Positions 10,184 through 16,973 of a DNA stretch of 58,958 nucleotides are shown one piece after another. The DNA lies in NCBI GenBank assembly GCA_018662365.1, contig JABJGH010000021.1, positions 1 to 58,958 on the forward strand. Reading direction: 5' to 3'. Numbering within the stretch: the stretch's first letter is position 1; every line of letters begins with the position of its first letter. The position numbers and the translations under genes are program-made. Origin of the DNA: Chloroflexota bacterium (GTDB lineage Bacteria > Chloroflexota > Anaerolineae > Anaerolineales > UBA11579). A model generated the notes under the pieces. It had not been told where the DNA came from. It did not search any database and saw only the letters and a program-made list of their open reading frames with translations.

Positions 10184-11344
10184 ATGATGAATACTATTCC
10201 CAAAACAGCAGATTTTATTGTCATCGGCGGCGGAATCATGGGCGCCAGTACCGCTTACCACCTCGCCCAACGCGGCTGCAAGAATGTCGTACTACTAGAG
10301 AAAGAAGAATTTCACGGGCAGGGAGCCACGGGGCGATGCGCAGGTGGAGTACGCTATCAGTTTTCCACAGAAATTAACATCCGCCTATCCCAGATTAGCC
10401 TTCCCATGATCGAACGCTTCCCGGAAGAATTAGGGCAAGAAGTAGATTTTCAAAAAGCTGGATACCTATTTTTGCTCAATAACGAAAAAGATATCGCCAC
10501 ATTTGAACGAAATATTAACCTGCAACATAGCCTGGGGGTCATGACGGAGTGGTTGAGTGGTGATGAGGTCAGAAAGAGACTTCCAATGATGAAATTAAAG
10601 GATATTGTTAAAGCGGCATTTAATGGAAATGAAGGATTGGTAGATCCTAATGGCTTGGTGATGGGCTATATCAATGCCGCCAGCAAATTGGGGGTAAACG
10701 CTATTAATGAGGTTGAAGTCACTGGAATGAAAATTATTTCCGGGAAGGTTGCCGGTGTAGAAACCAACCAGGGAAACATTGACGCCCCCGTGGTGATCAA
10801 TTGTGCTGGCCCCTGGGCAGGACAAATTACCAAGTTCGCTGGATTTGATATCCCGATCAAACCTCTTCGCAGACAAATGTTAGTAACCACTCCACTCCAG
10901 GGCATCCCCGAAGATTTCCCAATGGTGATCGATTTTGCCCAATCCCTTTATTTTCACCGGGAGGGGGAAGGCATCCTCACCGGAATGTCAAACCAAGATG
11001 AGAAATACGGATTTGATCAATCTGTCGATTCTGATTTTGAATTATTCAATATGGAACGGGCCATCGAACGCATGCCAATCCTTGAAACAGCTGGCCTTAC
11101 CTCCCATTGGGCAGGCTTGTATGAAGTCACTCCAGATGCCCATCCAATTTACGGCAAAACTCCCGTAGATGGCTTGTTTTTGGTCGGCGGGTTTTCAGGA
11201 CATGGATTCATGCATGGACCGGTCTCTGGCAAGTTAATGTCAGAAATAATTTTAGATGATGAATTCAAAACGCTAGATGTCAGCATGTTAGACCTGGCCA
11301 GGTTTGAGGAAAACCGCTTGATCCATGAATACAACGTGGTTTAG
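10184..11344 (+). CDS. FAD-dependent oxidoreductase, DAO / sarcosine oxidase beta type
   Basis: A 386-residue flavoenzyme of the D-amino-acid oxidase superfamily, closest in appearance to sarcosine/dimethylglycine or hydroxyproline oxidase beta subunits. The N-terminal dinucleotide motif is V-I-G-G-G-I-M-G-A-S (about 13-22), with the acidic end L-L-E-K. A-T-G-R-C-A-G-G-V-R is the usual flavin-contact stretch. The C-terminal G-F-S-G-H-G-F-M-H-G-P closes the FAD site and is typical of SoxB-like enzymes. Tandem ATGs stand at 10184 and 10187, with AAAGGA 8 nt upstream. It probably oxidises an N-methyl or secondary amine to an imine, which the upstream OCD-family enzyme could handle (inference). 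No alpha, gamma or delta subunits are present. A large palindrome lies just upstream. Confidence 0.87.
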   Translation: MMNTIPKTADFIVIGGGIMGASTAYHLAQRGCKNVVLLEKEEFHGQGATGRCAGGVRYQFSTEINIRLSQISLPMIERFPEELGQEVDFQKAGYLFLLNNEKDIATFERNINLQHSLGVMTEWLSGDEVRKRLPMMKLKDIVKAAFNGNEGLVDPNGLVMGYINAASKLGVNAINEVEVTGMKIISGKVAGVETNQGNIDAPVVINCAGPWAGQITKFAGFDIPIKPLRRQMLVTTPLQGIPEDFPMVIDFAQSLYFHREGEGILTGMSNQDEKYGFDQSVDSDFELFNMERAIERMPILETAGLTSHWAGLYEVTPDAHPIYGKTPVDGLFLVGGFSGHGFMHGPVSGKLMSEIILDDEFKTLDVSMLDLARFEENRLIHEYNVV

Positions 11345-11377
11345 AAAAATTTACTAATTGAAGGGTTTATATTACCA

Positions 11378-12061
11378 ATGGAAGAGAAAAAGATTTGGTC
11401 AGTTCGACAATCTGTTTACCAATTTTTTACGGACCACCAAACTGCACCGACAATAAATAATCTAGCAAGCATACTGAAATTGTCAGAAGGCGAGGTGCGG
11501 GCGAACTTAATCGAACTCGATCAGCATCACCATGCCCTGGCATTTTCCGCTGAAGAAGACCAAATAACAATGGCCTGGCCATTTTCAGCAACGCCAACCC
11601 CCTACCCCGTGGTTACCCCCAAGGGCAAATATTTATCAAACTGCGCATGGGACGCATTAAGTATTCCATATTTGGTCGGTCAAGATGCAGAGACAGAATA
11701 TGCCTGCCCAGATTGTGATCAACCGGTCATTATTAAATTCAAAGATGGCCTTTTGGAACCCACCGAAGCCGTAGTACATTTTTCAGTAGCCCCCAAGATA
11801 TTTTTCGAAGATCTAGGTTGTATTTGACAAACCAACCAACTCTTCCGGTCGGAAGAACACGCCAAAGATTATTGCAAGAATAATCAGATTGAATTAGGAG
11901 CCATCGTCCCCGCCCAGCAAGCATTCGAATTTGGCAAGCTCTGGTTTGGCCAAATGTTAGATTTAGAATGGCGCCCAATGGACAAAAATACAATAAAACA
12001 AATTATTTCTGGTGCTGGATTGATTGGTGATTTTTGGAAACTTGATGATAGTCCTTCCTAA
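11378..12061 (+). CDS. organomercurial lyase (MerB) family protein, probable selenoprotein with in-frame TGA at codon 150
   Basis: Read through one in-frame TGA (11825-11827), the frame encodes 227 residues, close to MerB's 212. Residues 1-65 resemble the MerB winged-helix region. The core has N-C-A-W-D-A-L (Cys89, Asp92), matching MerB Cys96/Asp99 in W-C-A-L-D-T-L. After the TGA the same frame continues Q-T-N-Q-L-F-R-S-E-E-H-A-K-D-Y, then A-I-V-P-A-Q-Q-A-F-E-F-G-K, both aligning to MerB. Counting back from L-F-R-S (F-F-A-S in MerB), the TGA falls exactly on catalytic Cys159. A hairpin with a GGTC loop follows 13 nt later. I infer selenocysteine at 150. The alternative is a nonsense mutation that leaves 149 residues. 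TGA is an ordinary stop elsewhere in the window (kinase at 18858, J/VWA gene at 21391). No sel genes are present here. Organomercurial or another C-metal substrate is unproven. Confidence 0.72.
11841..11856 (+). promoter_or_regulatory. SECIS-like hairpin in the merB-like coding sequence
   Basis: A 6-bp stem TCTTCC / GGAAGA (11841-11846 with 11851-11856) closes a tetraloop GGTC. The loop begins 19 nt after the TGA. Bacterial SECIS elements place a small stem-loop just downstream of UGA with G in the first loop positions. The E. coli fdhF element also has a GGUC loop, 18 nt after its UGA. The UGA is followed by C, as in fdhF. Recognition by SelB is inferred. Confidence 0.6.
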
Positions 12062-12122
12062 ATAATGCCGATGGCTGGTTAACGGTTGAGGAAATTGAAC
12101 AAGTAAAAATATAGGATAATCT

Positions 12123-13277
12123 ATGCCCAATGCAGAAATCATCACCATCGGAACGGAAATACTTTTAGGGGAGATCGTAGATACGAACTCCCGTTACATT
12201 GCTCGCGTCCTCCGTGATGAAGGTATAGATCTCTTTTGGACATCCACCGTAGGGGATAATGTCGATCGAATCTCTGAAGTGATCCAAGCCAGTTTAAAAA
12301 GATCAGATATCGTCATCACCACTGGGGGATTGGGTCCCACCATTGATGACCCTACCCGAGAGGCTATAGCAAAAGCATTTAATGTCACCAATGAATTTCA
12401 AGAAAACCTTTGGCAAGATGTGATCGAGCGGTTTAAAGAATATGGGAAAGTTCCCACCGAGAACAACAAACGCCAAGCCTATATCCCTGCCGGTGCAATG
12501 CCAATCCCGAACCCGGTTGGCACCGCCCCCGCTTTCATAATGGAAACCTCCGAGAATGTGGTGATCTCCCTCCCTGGGGTGCCTAGTGAAATGGAAGTTC
12601 TTCTCATGAATAATGTAATCCCCTATCTCAAAGAAAAATTTACCCTTAATGAAATATTAAAAACTCGCATTTTGCGTACCGCAGGTGTAGGCGAATCACA
12701 GATCGATGAATTAATTACAGATTTAGAAAAATCCAGCAATCCCACATTAGGTCTTTCTGCGCATGCCGGAACGGTCGACCTTCGCATCACTGCCAAAGCA
12801 GAAAATGAAATCCAGGCTGACAAGTTGATCAAACCAATGGAAGAGGAGCTTAGAAAACGTTTGGGAGACATGATTTTTGGTGTAGATGAGGAAAGCCTCG
12901 CCGATGCTGCTATGAATAATTTAAGCAAGATCGGCTGGAAACTCGCAATCGTGGAATCCGGATTAAATGGCAACCTCAGCCAAGCATTAACAAATACAAA
13001 TGATTCAAATTTTGTTGGAAGCAAGATCATCTCCAAAAGTCCCAGCCTACGAGAACTCAATGCTATCTGTCAGGCTACGATGGAAAAATATTCTGCTGAT
13101 GCTTGTTTGGGTGTAGTTTTATCCCAAACTGAAGAATCCCAAGAGTTGAAGATCATTATGATTTCTCCCATCACGGAAAGCGACTTAGAACGATCCTATG
13201 GCGGCCCACCGCAGATTGCTCCCAAATGGGCAGAAAGTTTATGCCTCAACTATCTTCGGATGCTATGGTTGGAATGA
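12123..13277 (+). CDS. cinA: CinA family protein with degenerate C-terminal domain
   Basis: A 384-residue CinA homologue. Residues 1-170 are the MoCF/COG1058 domain, an ADP-ribose or FAD pyrophosphatase in characterised CinA. It shows I-G-T-E-I-L-L-G-E-I-V-D-T-N-S near the start and T-T-G-G-L-G-P-T-I-D-D-P-T-R near 75-88. A KH-type middle segment follows. The last 130 residues occupy the place of the PncC NMN-amidase domain, but its catalytic A-E-S-C-T-G-G motif reads V-E-S-G-L-N-G here. The following strand/helix pattern is also altered, so NMN deamidase activity is doubtful. The start has AGGA 6 nt upstream. It follows the merB-like gene by 61 bp. Confidence 0.85.
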   Translation: MPNAEIITIGTEILLGEIVDTNSRYIARVLRDEGIDLFWTSTVGDNVDRISEVIQASLKRSDIVITTGGLGPTIDDPTREAIAKAFNVTNEFQENLWQDVIERFKEYGKVPTENNKRQAYIPAGAMPIPNPVGTAPAFIMETSENVVISLPGVPSEMEVLLMNNVIPYLKEKFTLNEILKTRILRTAGVGESQIDELITDLEKSSNPTLGLSAHAGTVDLRITAKAENEIQADKLIKPMEEELRKRLGDMIFGVDEESLADAAMNNLSKIGWKLAIVESGLNGNLSQALTNTNDSNFVGSKIISKSPSLRELNAICQATMEKYSADACLGVVLSQTEESQELKIIMISPITESDLERSYGGPPQIAPKWAESLCLNYLRMLWLE

Positions 13278-13326
13278 ATTTCACATCAACCCAAAGGCGC
13301 AAATAATATATTCTAAGGTTGAAATT

Positions 13327-13851
13327 ATGAATCATGAACAACTAAAAGGTGCATTTGATTCAGTAAGAAGCAATTGGGTTTTTAGTTTAGCTGCCCTAGA
13401 ATTATTTTCTTCAGATTCAGAAGAAGTCTCAAACTTATTGTCGGATTTTAATATAACCTTTGGAGCCAAAAAAGTGCCTTTTACAGCTATTTATCAACCA
13501 GGTGGAAACTTAAATTTCGGTATAGGGGAGTTTGCCAAAATGGGATTACGGGTTGTTATCACTGAAGCCTTTGAACTAATTTGGGATTATTCCAAAAACT
13601 CCCAACAAATTGAAATTTTAAAATCTAAAAGCTGGTTTCATTTCACGCGATTAATTCGTAATGGTTTATCCCACAATCATAAATTTGTTTTCGACCCAAG
13701 AGACAAGAAAATTTTACCTGTAACTTGGAATAATAAAACGATAGATTTATCACTAGAAGGTAAAGATTTAAAAATTGATATTATTGGGTATGAGGGTGTA
13801 TGGATGTTATTATCAGAAATGAGCACTTTTATTTTAAATGATATTCATTAA
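13327..13851 (+). CDS. hypothetical protein with HEPN-like RxxxxH motif
   Basis: A 174-residue, mostly helical protein of unknown function. The open frame extends back to 13198, but that would overlap cinA by 80 bp. The ATG at 13327 has AAGG 9 nt upstream and starts a plausible helix, so I use it. Residues 100-117 read S-W-F-H-F-T-R-L-I-R-N-G-L-S-H-N. R111-N112-x3-H116 fits the R-N-x3-H signature of HEPN RNases, placed after a long helix as expected. No nucleotidyltransferase or other antitoxin partner is adjacent. Base use is more A+T-rich than the flanking genes, which could mean recent acquisition. HEPN membership is a suggestion from one motif and secondary-structure impression. Confidence 0.55.
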   Translation: MNHEQLKGAFDSVRSNWVFSLAALELFSSDSEEVSNLLSDFNITFGAKKVPFTAIYQPGGNLNFGIGEFAKMGLRVVITEAFELIWDYSKNSQQIEILKSKSWFHFTRLIRNGLSHNHKFVFDPRDKKILPVTWNNKTIDLSLEGKDLKIDIIGYEGVWMLLSEMSTFILNDIH

Positions 13852-13909
13852 CTATTAAATTTTCCTGCATTATTAGAATGCATTTCCAATTTTTGCCTAG
13901 ACAACCCTC

Positions 13910-13938
13910 TTGTCATCTCAATCGCAATCTCGTATGAT
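13910..13938 (+). promoter_or_regulatory. sigma70-type promoter for the amidohydrolase gene
   Basis: A -35 box TTGTCA (13910-13915), a 17-bp spacer and a -10 box TATGAT (13933-13938) match the housekeeping consensus at 5 of 6 positions each. The predicted start of transcription is near 13945, giving a leader of about 65 nt that contains the hairpin at 13964-13985. Confidence 0.6.
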
Positions 13939-13963
13939 AGGGTCAATTATGTATCGAAATTAA

Positions 13964-13985
13964 ACCAGCCTAAGGCTGGTTTTTT
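13964..13985 (+). terminator. terminator hairpin inside the leader of the amidohydrolase gene
   Basis: ACCAGCC (13964-13970), loop TAA, GGCTGGT (13974-13980), then TTTTT. It ends 24 bp before the ATG at 14010, downstream of the predicted promoter. It may terminate the upstream HEPN-like gene, act as an attenuator of the amidohydrolase, or both. Confidence 0.75.
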
Positions 13986-14009
13986 AACAATAAATTCAAA
14001 GGAAATGTA

Positions 14010-15989
14010 ATGAGCAATCAAGCTGACGTAATTTTAAAAAATGCGATCGTTCTCACTATGGATGAAGAGTATCATCAATTTGAACCCGGCGCAGTCGCGG
14101 CCAAGGGAGATAGCATCCTTGCTGTTGGAACTGAGGCCGAAATTCTTGAAGAATACACATCCGCAGAAATAATCGATTGTGATGGAAAGGTACTCATGCC
14201 TGGCTTAGTGAATGCACATACCCACGTGCCCATGACTTTGCTCCGCGGCATTGCTGACGACCTTCGCCTCGATGTATGGCTATTAGGATACATGATGCCA
14301 ATCGAGCGCGAATTCGTTTCCCCCGAATTTGTCAAACTCGGCACCTTGATCGGATGTGCAGAGTTTATCCGTACCGGAATTACCAGCTTTGCAGATATGT
14401 ATTATTTCGAAGATGACGTAGCAAAAGCCACTGCCCAAGCAGGCTTACGCGGGGTGCTCGGCCAATCCATCATGAAATTTCCTACACCTGATGCCAGGTC
14501 CTATGAAGAATCCCTAGAATACACCCGTGATTATATTATCCGTTGGAAAGATCATCCTTTAATTGTCCCCTCCATTGCCCCCCATGCACCCTTTACTTGC
14601 ACCCCTGAAATATTGAAAGCCAGTGCTGCATTGGCCGCCGAATTTGATGTCCCCCTCCATACCCATTTGGCAGAAACGGCAGTTGAAGTAGAAAATATGC
14701 GTGCGGAAAATGACATGCCAGTAATACCCTATGCCAAGAAACAAAATTTGTTTGACGCCAAAGTTTTAGCAGCCCATTGCGTTCATATTGACACCGGTGA
14801 AATACATACCCTTCTCCATCATAATGCCGGTGTTTCCCATAACCCCTCCTCTAACATGAAGCTTGCCTCTGGTGCAGCCCCCGTTCAGGAAATGCTAGAT
14901 GCTGGTTTAAAGGTCGGGATCGGTACAGATGGACCCGCCTCCAACAACGACTTAGACATGTTTGAAGAAATACGCTTGGCAGCTTTTCTTGCCAAATTGC
15001 GTGGCAATGACCCCACCGCCCTCCCCGCTCGAACCGCTGTCACCATGGCCACCCGCATGGGTGCTAAGGCAATGCATATTGGGGACCTCACTGGATCTTT
15101 GGAAGTAGGCAAACGGGCAGATTTGATCTTGGTCGACATCAACACCCTCCATAATTCCCCTCGTTTCAGACGAGACCCCAACGGCATTTACTCTCAATTG
15201 GTTTATGCTGCAAAATCTACGGATGTCACCGATGTAATGGTTAACGGAAACTGGGTAATGCGGGAAAAGGTTCTACTAACCATTCAAGAAAAGGAATTAT
15301 TAGAAGAGGCAAATGAGTATGCCAAGAAATCAGATTCCTTCTTGATCCAGCGCGAACAATCCGTTCTTTCCAAATTGATCGCGATTGGTGGAGCTGCCGA
15401 AGGGGAAAGCTTCGAGATCCAAGTCAAGGTAAAGATAAGTAATCCTAAACCGGTTAGAGAAGCCATAGAAAGTGACCAGTTAGAAATGATTTACCATCGC
15501 CATTACAAAGAATTTGATACCTATTTCATCTTTGATGACCCCAAACAAGGACAAGTCCGACATCGCGAAGATGAATTTATAAACACAAAAGGGGAAGTCG
15601 AACACACCCGTACTCGGTTAACCCTTGTGGGTGAGAAAAGTGAACACAAATTCCCTACCGATGTGATCCTTTCCCGCAGTCGATATATCGCTCCTGCACC
15701 CCAAACCTTACGTTTCCTCAGAGAGTACTTTAAGCCTGACAGTGAACTCTATATTCAAAAGGACCGTTTGCGCTGGTTAGTAAAATACAAAAACGAAGAG
15801 TTTTATATCAATTTAGACCAAGTAAATAACCCTGATCTTGGATATTACCTTGAGGTGAAGAGCCGCACCTGGAGCAGCAAGGATGCCGAGAAAAAAGCAA
15901 CCCTCGCGGTTGAATTAATCGAACTACTTGGGGCAAATCCACAAAAAACAGTTCCTCAAGATTACTCGGAAATGCTAGAGAAGAACTAA
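14010..15989 (+). CDS. mtaD: amidohydrolase (MTA/SAH deaminase type) fused to a C-terminal CYTH-like domain
   Basis: A 659-residue two-domain protein. Residues 1-440 are a metal-dependent amidohydrolase of the TRZ/ATZ/SsnA-MtaD group, which deaminates 5-methylthioadenosine, S-adenosylhomocysteine or related purines. The metal ligands are N-A-H-T-H (His70, His72), L-H-T-H-L-A-E near 217, A-A-H-C-V-H near 255 and I-G-T-D-G-P-A-S-N-N-D near 308. Residues about 465-655 read like a CYTH (CyaB/thiamine triphosphatase) tunnel fold: F-E-I-Q-V-K-V-K at the start, charged strands such as Q-V-R-H-R-E-D-E and T-R-T-R-L-T, and L-E-V-K-S-R-T-W-S near the end. CYTH enzymes act on triphosphates or polyphosphate. 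AAGGAAATG precedes the ATG. A terminator hairpin lies in its leader and another after its stop. The exact deaminase substrate is uncertain. Confidence 0.85.
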   Translation: MSNQADVILKNAIVLTMDEEYHQFEPGAVAAKGDSILAVGTEAEILEEYTSAEIIDCDGKVLMPGLVNAHTHVPMTLLRGIADDLRLDVWLLGYMMPIEREFVSPEFVKLGTLIGCAEFIRTGITSFADMYYFEDDVAKATAQAGLRGVLGQSIMKFPTPDARSYEESLEYTRDYIIRWKDHPLIVPSIAPHAPFTCTPEILKASAALAAEFDVPLHTHLAETAVEVENMRAENDMPVIPYAKKQNLFDAKVLAAHCVHIDTGEIHTLLHHNAGVSHNPSSNMKLASGAAPVQEMLDAGLKVGIGTDGPASNNDLDMFEEIRLAAFLAKLRGNDPTALPARTAVTMATRMGAKAMHIGDLTGSLEVGKRADLILVDINTLHNSPRFRRDPNGIYSQLVYAAKSTDVTDVMVNGNWVMREKVLLTIQEKELLEEANEYAKKSDSFLIQREQSVLSKLIAIGGAAEGESFEIQVKVKISNPKPVREAIESDQLEMIYHRHYKEFDTYFIFDDPKQGQVRHREDEFINTKGEVEHTRTRLTLVGEKSEHKFPTDVILSRSRYIAPAPQTLRFLREYFKPDSELYIQKDRLRWLVKYKNEEFYINLDQVNNPDLGYYLEVKSRTWSSKDAEKKATLAVELIELLGANPQKTVPQDYSEMLEKN

Positions 15990-16000
15990 TAAATTTTATA

Positions 16001-16036
16001 AAAGAGGAACCGGCATTTAGCCGTTTCCTCTTTTAT
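16001..16036 (+). terminator. intrinsic terminator of the amidohydrolase gene
   Basis: AAAGAGGAACCGGC (16001-16014) pairs, with one mismatch, with GCCGTTTCCTCTTT (16020-16033) across a short ATTTA loop, and is followed by T residues. Confidence 0.85.
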
Positions 16037-16075
16037 TATTCAAATTTTGTTTTTTCCCCCATGTTATACTCAAAT

Positions 16076-16861
16076 ATGCATCCGACATTGCAATTCGCAA
16101 CCCAAACTGCCCTAAAAACCGGGGAAATATTATCCAAATATTTTAGCTTAAGTGGGCTCGAATCCCGTTTCAAAGCAGATCATACGGTGGTTACTGAAGC
16201 AGATCTTGCAGCTGACGAGTTCATTAAATCTTCAATTAAAGTCAATTATCCAAAAGACTTAATTATTACCGAAGAATCTGCTCAAGAAATTGATCATATT
16301 GATCAACCCATCTGGGTCATTGACCCTTTAGATGGCACTACCAACTTCAGTTTAGGACTTCCAATCTGGGGAATTTCAATTGCCCGGGTTGTGAATCAAA
16401 AACCTGAAACTGCTGCCATCTACTTTCCTCGCCTAAACGAATTATATTCTTCCCAATTGGGGGAGGGTGCCGAACTCAATGGCAACAAAATCAGTACGAA
16501 AGGGCTCCAAAAAAACTCGGCGAATGGTTTTTTTACCTGTTGTACGCGTACCCATCGAAATTATAATATCTCAGTACCCTACAAAACAAGAATTTTCGGA
16601 TCCGCAGCCTATGATCTGTGTGCTGTTGCGCGTGGGTCGGCGATAGTTGGGTTCCAAGCAACGCCCAAAATTTGGGATATCGCAGCCGGATGGCTGTTAA
16701 TCCAGGAATCAGGAGGGGTGGTTGAAGTTATGGATGGCCCTGAACCTTTTCCACTTGAAGGTGCCACCAACTATAACGAAAGATCATTTCCAACGATAAT
16801 GGCAGCAGATCTTCCCCTTGCGCAGAAAATGAGGGAATATGTCCAACATAATAATAAGTAA
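16076..16861 (+). CDS. inositol monophosphatase family phosphatase
   Basis: A 261-residue Mg-dependent, Li-sensitive-type sugar/nucleotide phosphatase. It may act on inositol-1-phosphate, 3'-phosphoadenosine 5'-phosphate or histidinol phosphate. Family motifs are T-E-E-S (first metal Glu, about 70), W-V-I-D-P-L-D-G-T-T-N-F (about 84-95) and W-D-I-A-A-G-W-L near residue 205. The ATG at 16076 is chosen over the in-frame ATG at 16061 because TATACT (16065-16070) forms a -10 box 5 nt before it, predicting a leaderless message. Neither ATG has a Shine-Dalgarno. It stands alone between a terminator and the kinase operon. Confidence 0.85.
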   Translation: MHPTLQFATQTALKTGEILSKYFSLSGLESRFKADHTVVTEADLAADEFIKSSIKVNYPKDLIITEESAQEIDHIDQPIWVIDPLDGTTNFSLGLPIWGISIARVVNQKPETAAIYFPRLNELYSSQLGEGAELNGNKISTKGLQKNSANGFFTCCTRTHRNYNISVPYKTRIFGSAAYDLCAVARGSAIVGFQATPKIWDIAAGWLLIQESGGVVEVMDGPEPFPLEGATNYNERSFPTIMAADLPLAQKMREYVQHNNK

Positions 16862-16973
16862 TTTTTTGAACGTATTTTATATGAAAATATCAGATAGTAA
16901 ACTGAGAAATCACTTTATAATAAAGAGTAGTTAAAATAGGAAAAGATTATAGGTTTATTAAGGAGTTAGTCTT

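Noticed and set aside
11378-11827. Treating the MerB-like gene as a complete 149-residue protein
   Set aside because: The downstream frame keeps clear MerB homology (L-F-R-S-E-E-H and A-F-E-F-G-K) with no further stop, so the TGA cannot mark the ancestral end of the gene.
11825-11827. TGA read as tryptophan in a genetic code variant
   Set aside because: Other genes in the window end normally at TGA, for example at 18858-18860 and 21391-21393, the latter in a tight ATGA overlap.
13198-13326. Longer N-terminus of the HEPN-like protein starting inside cinA
   Set aside because: It would overlap cinA by 80 bp, and this segment is the shadow of cinA codons; a ribosome site precedes the ATG at 13327.
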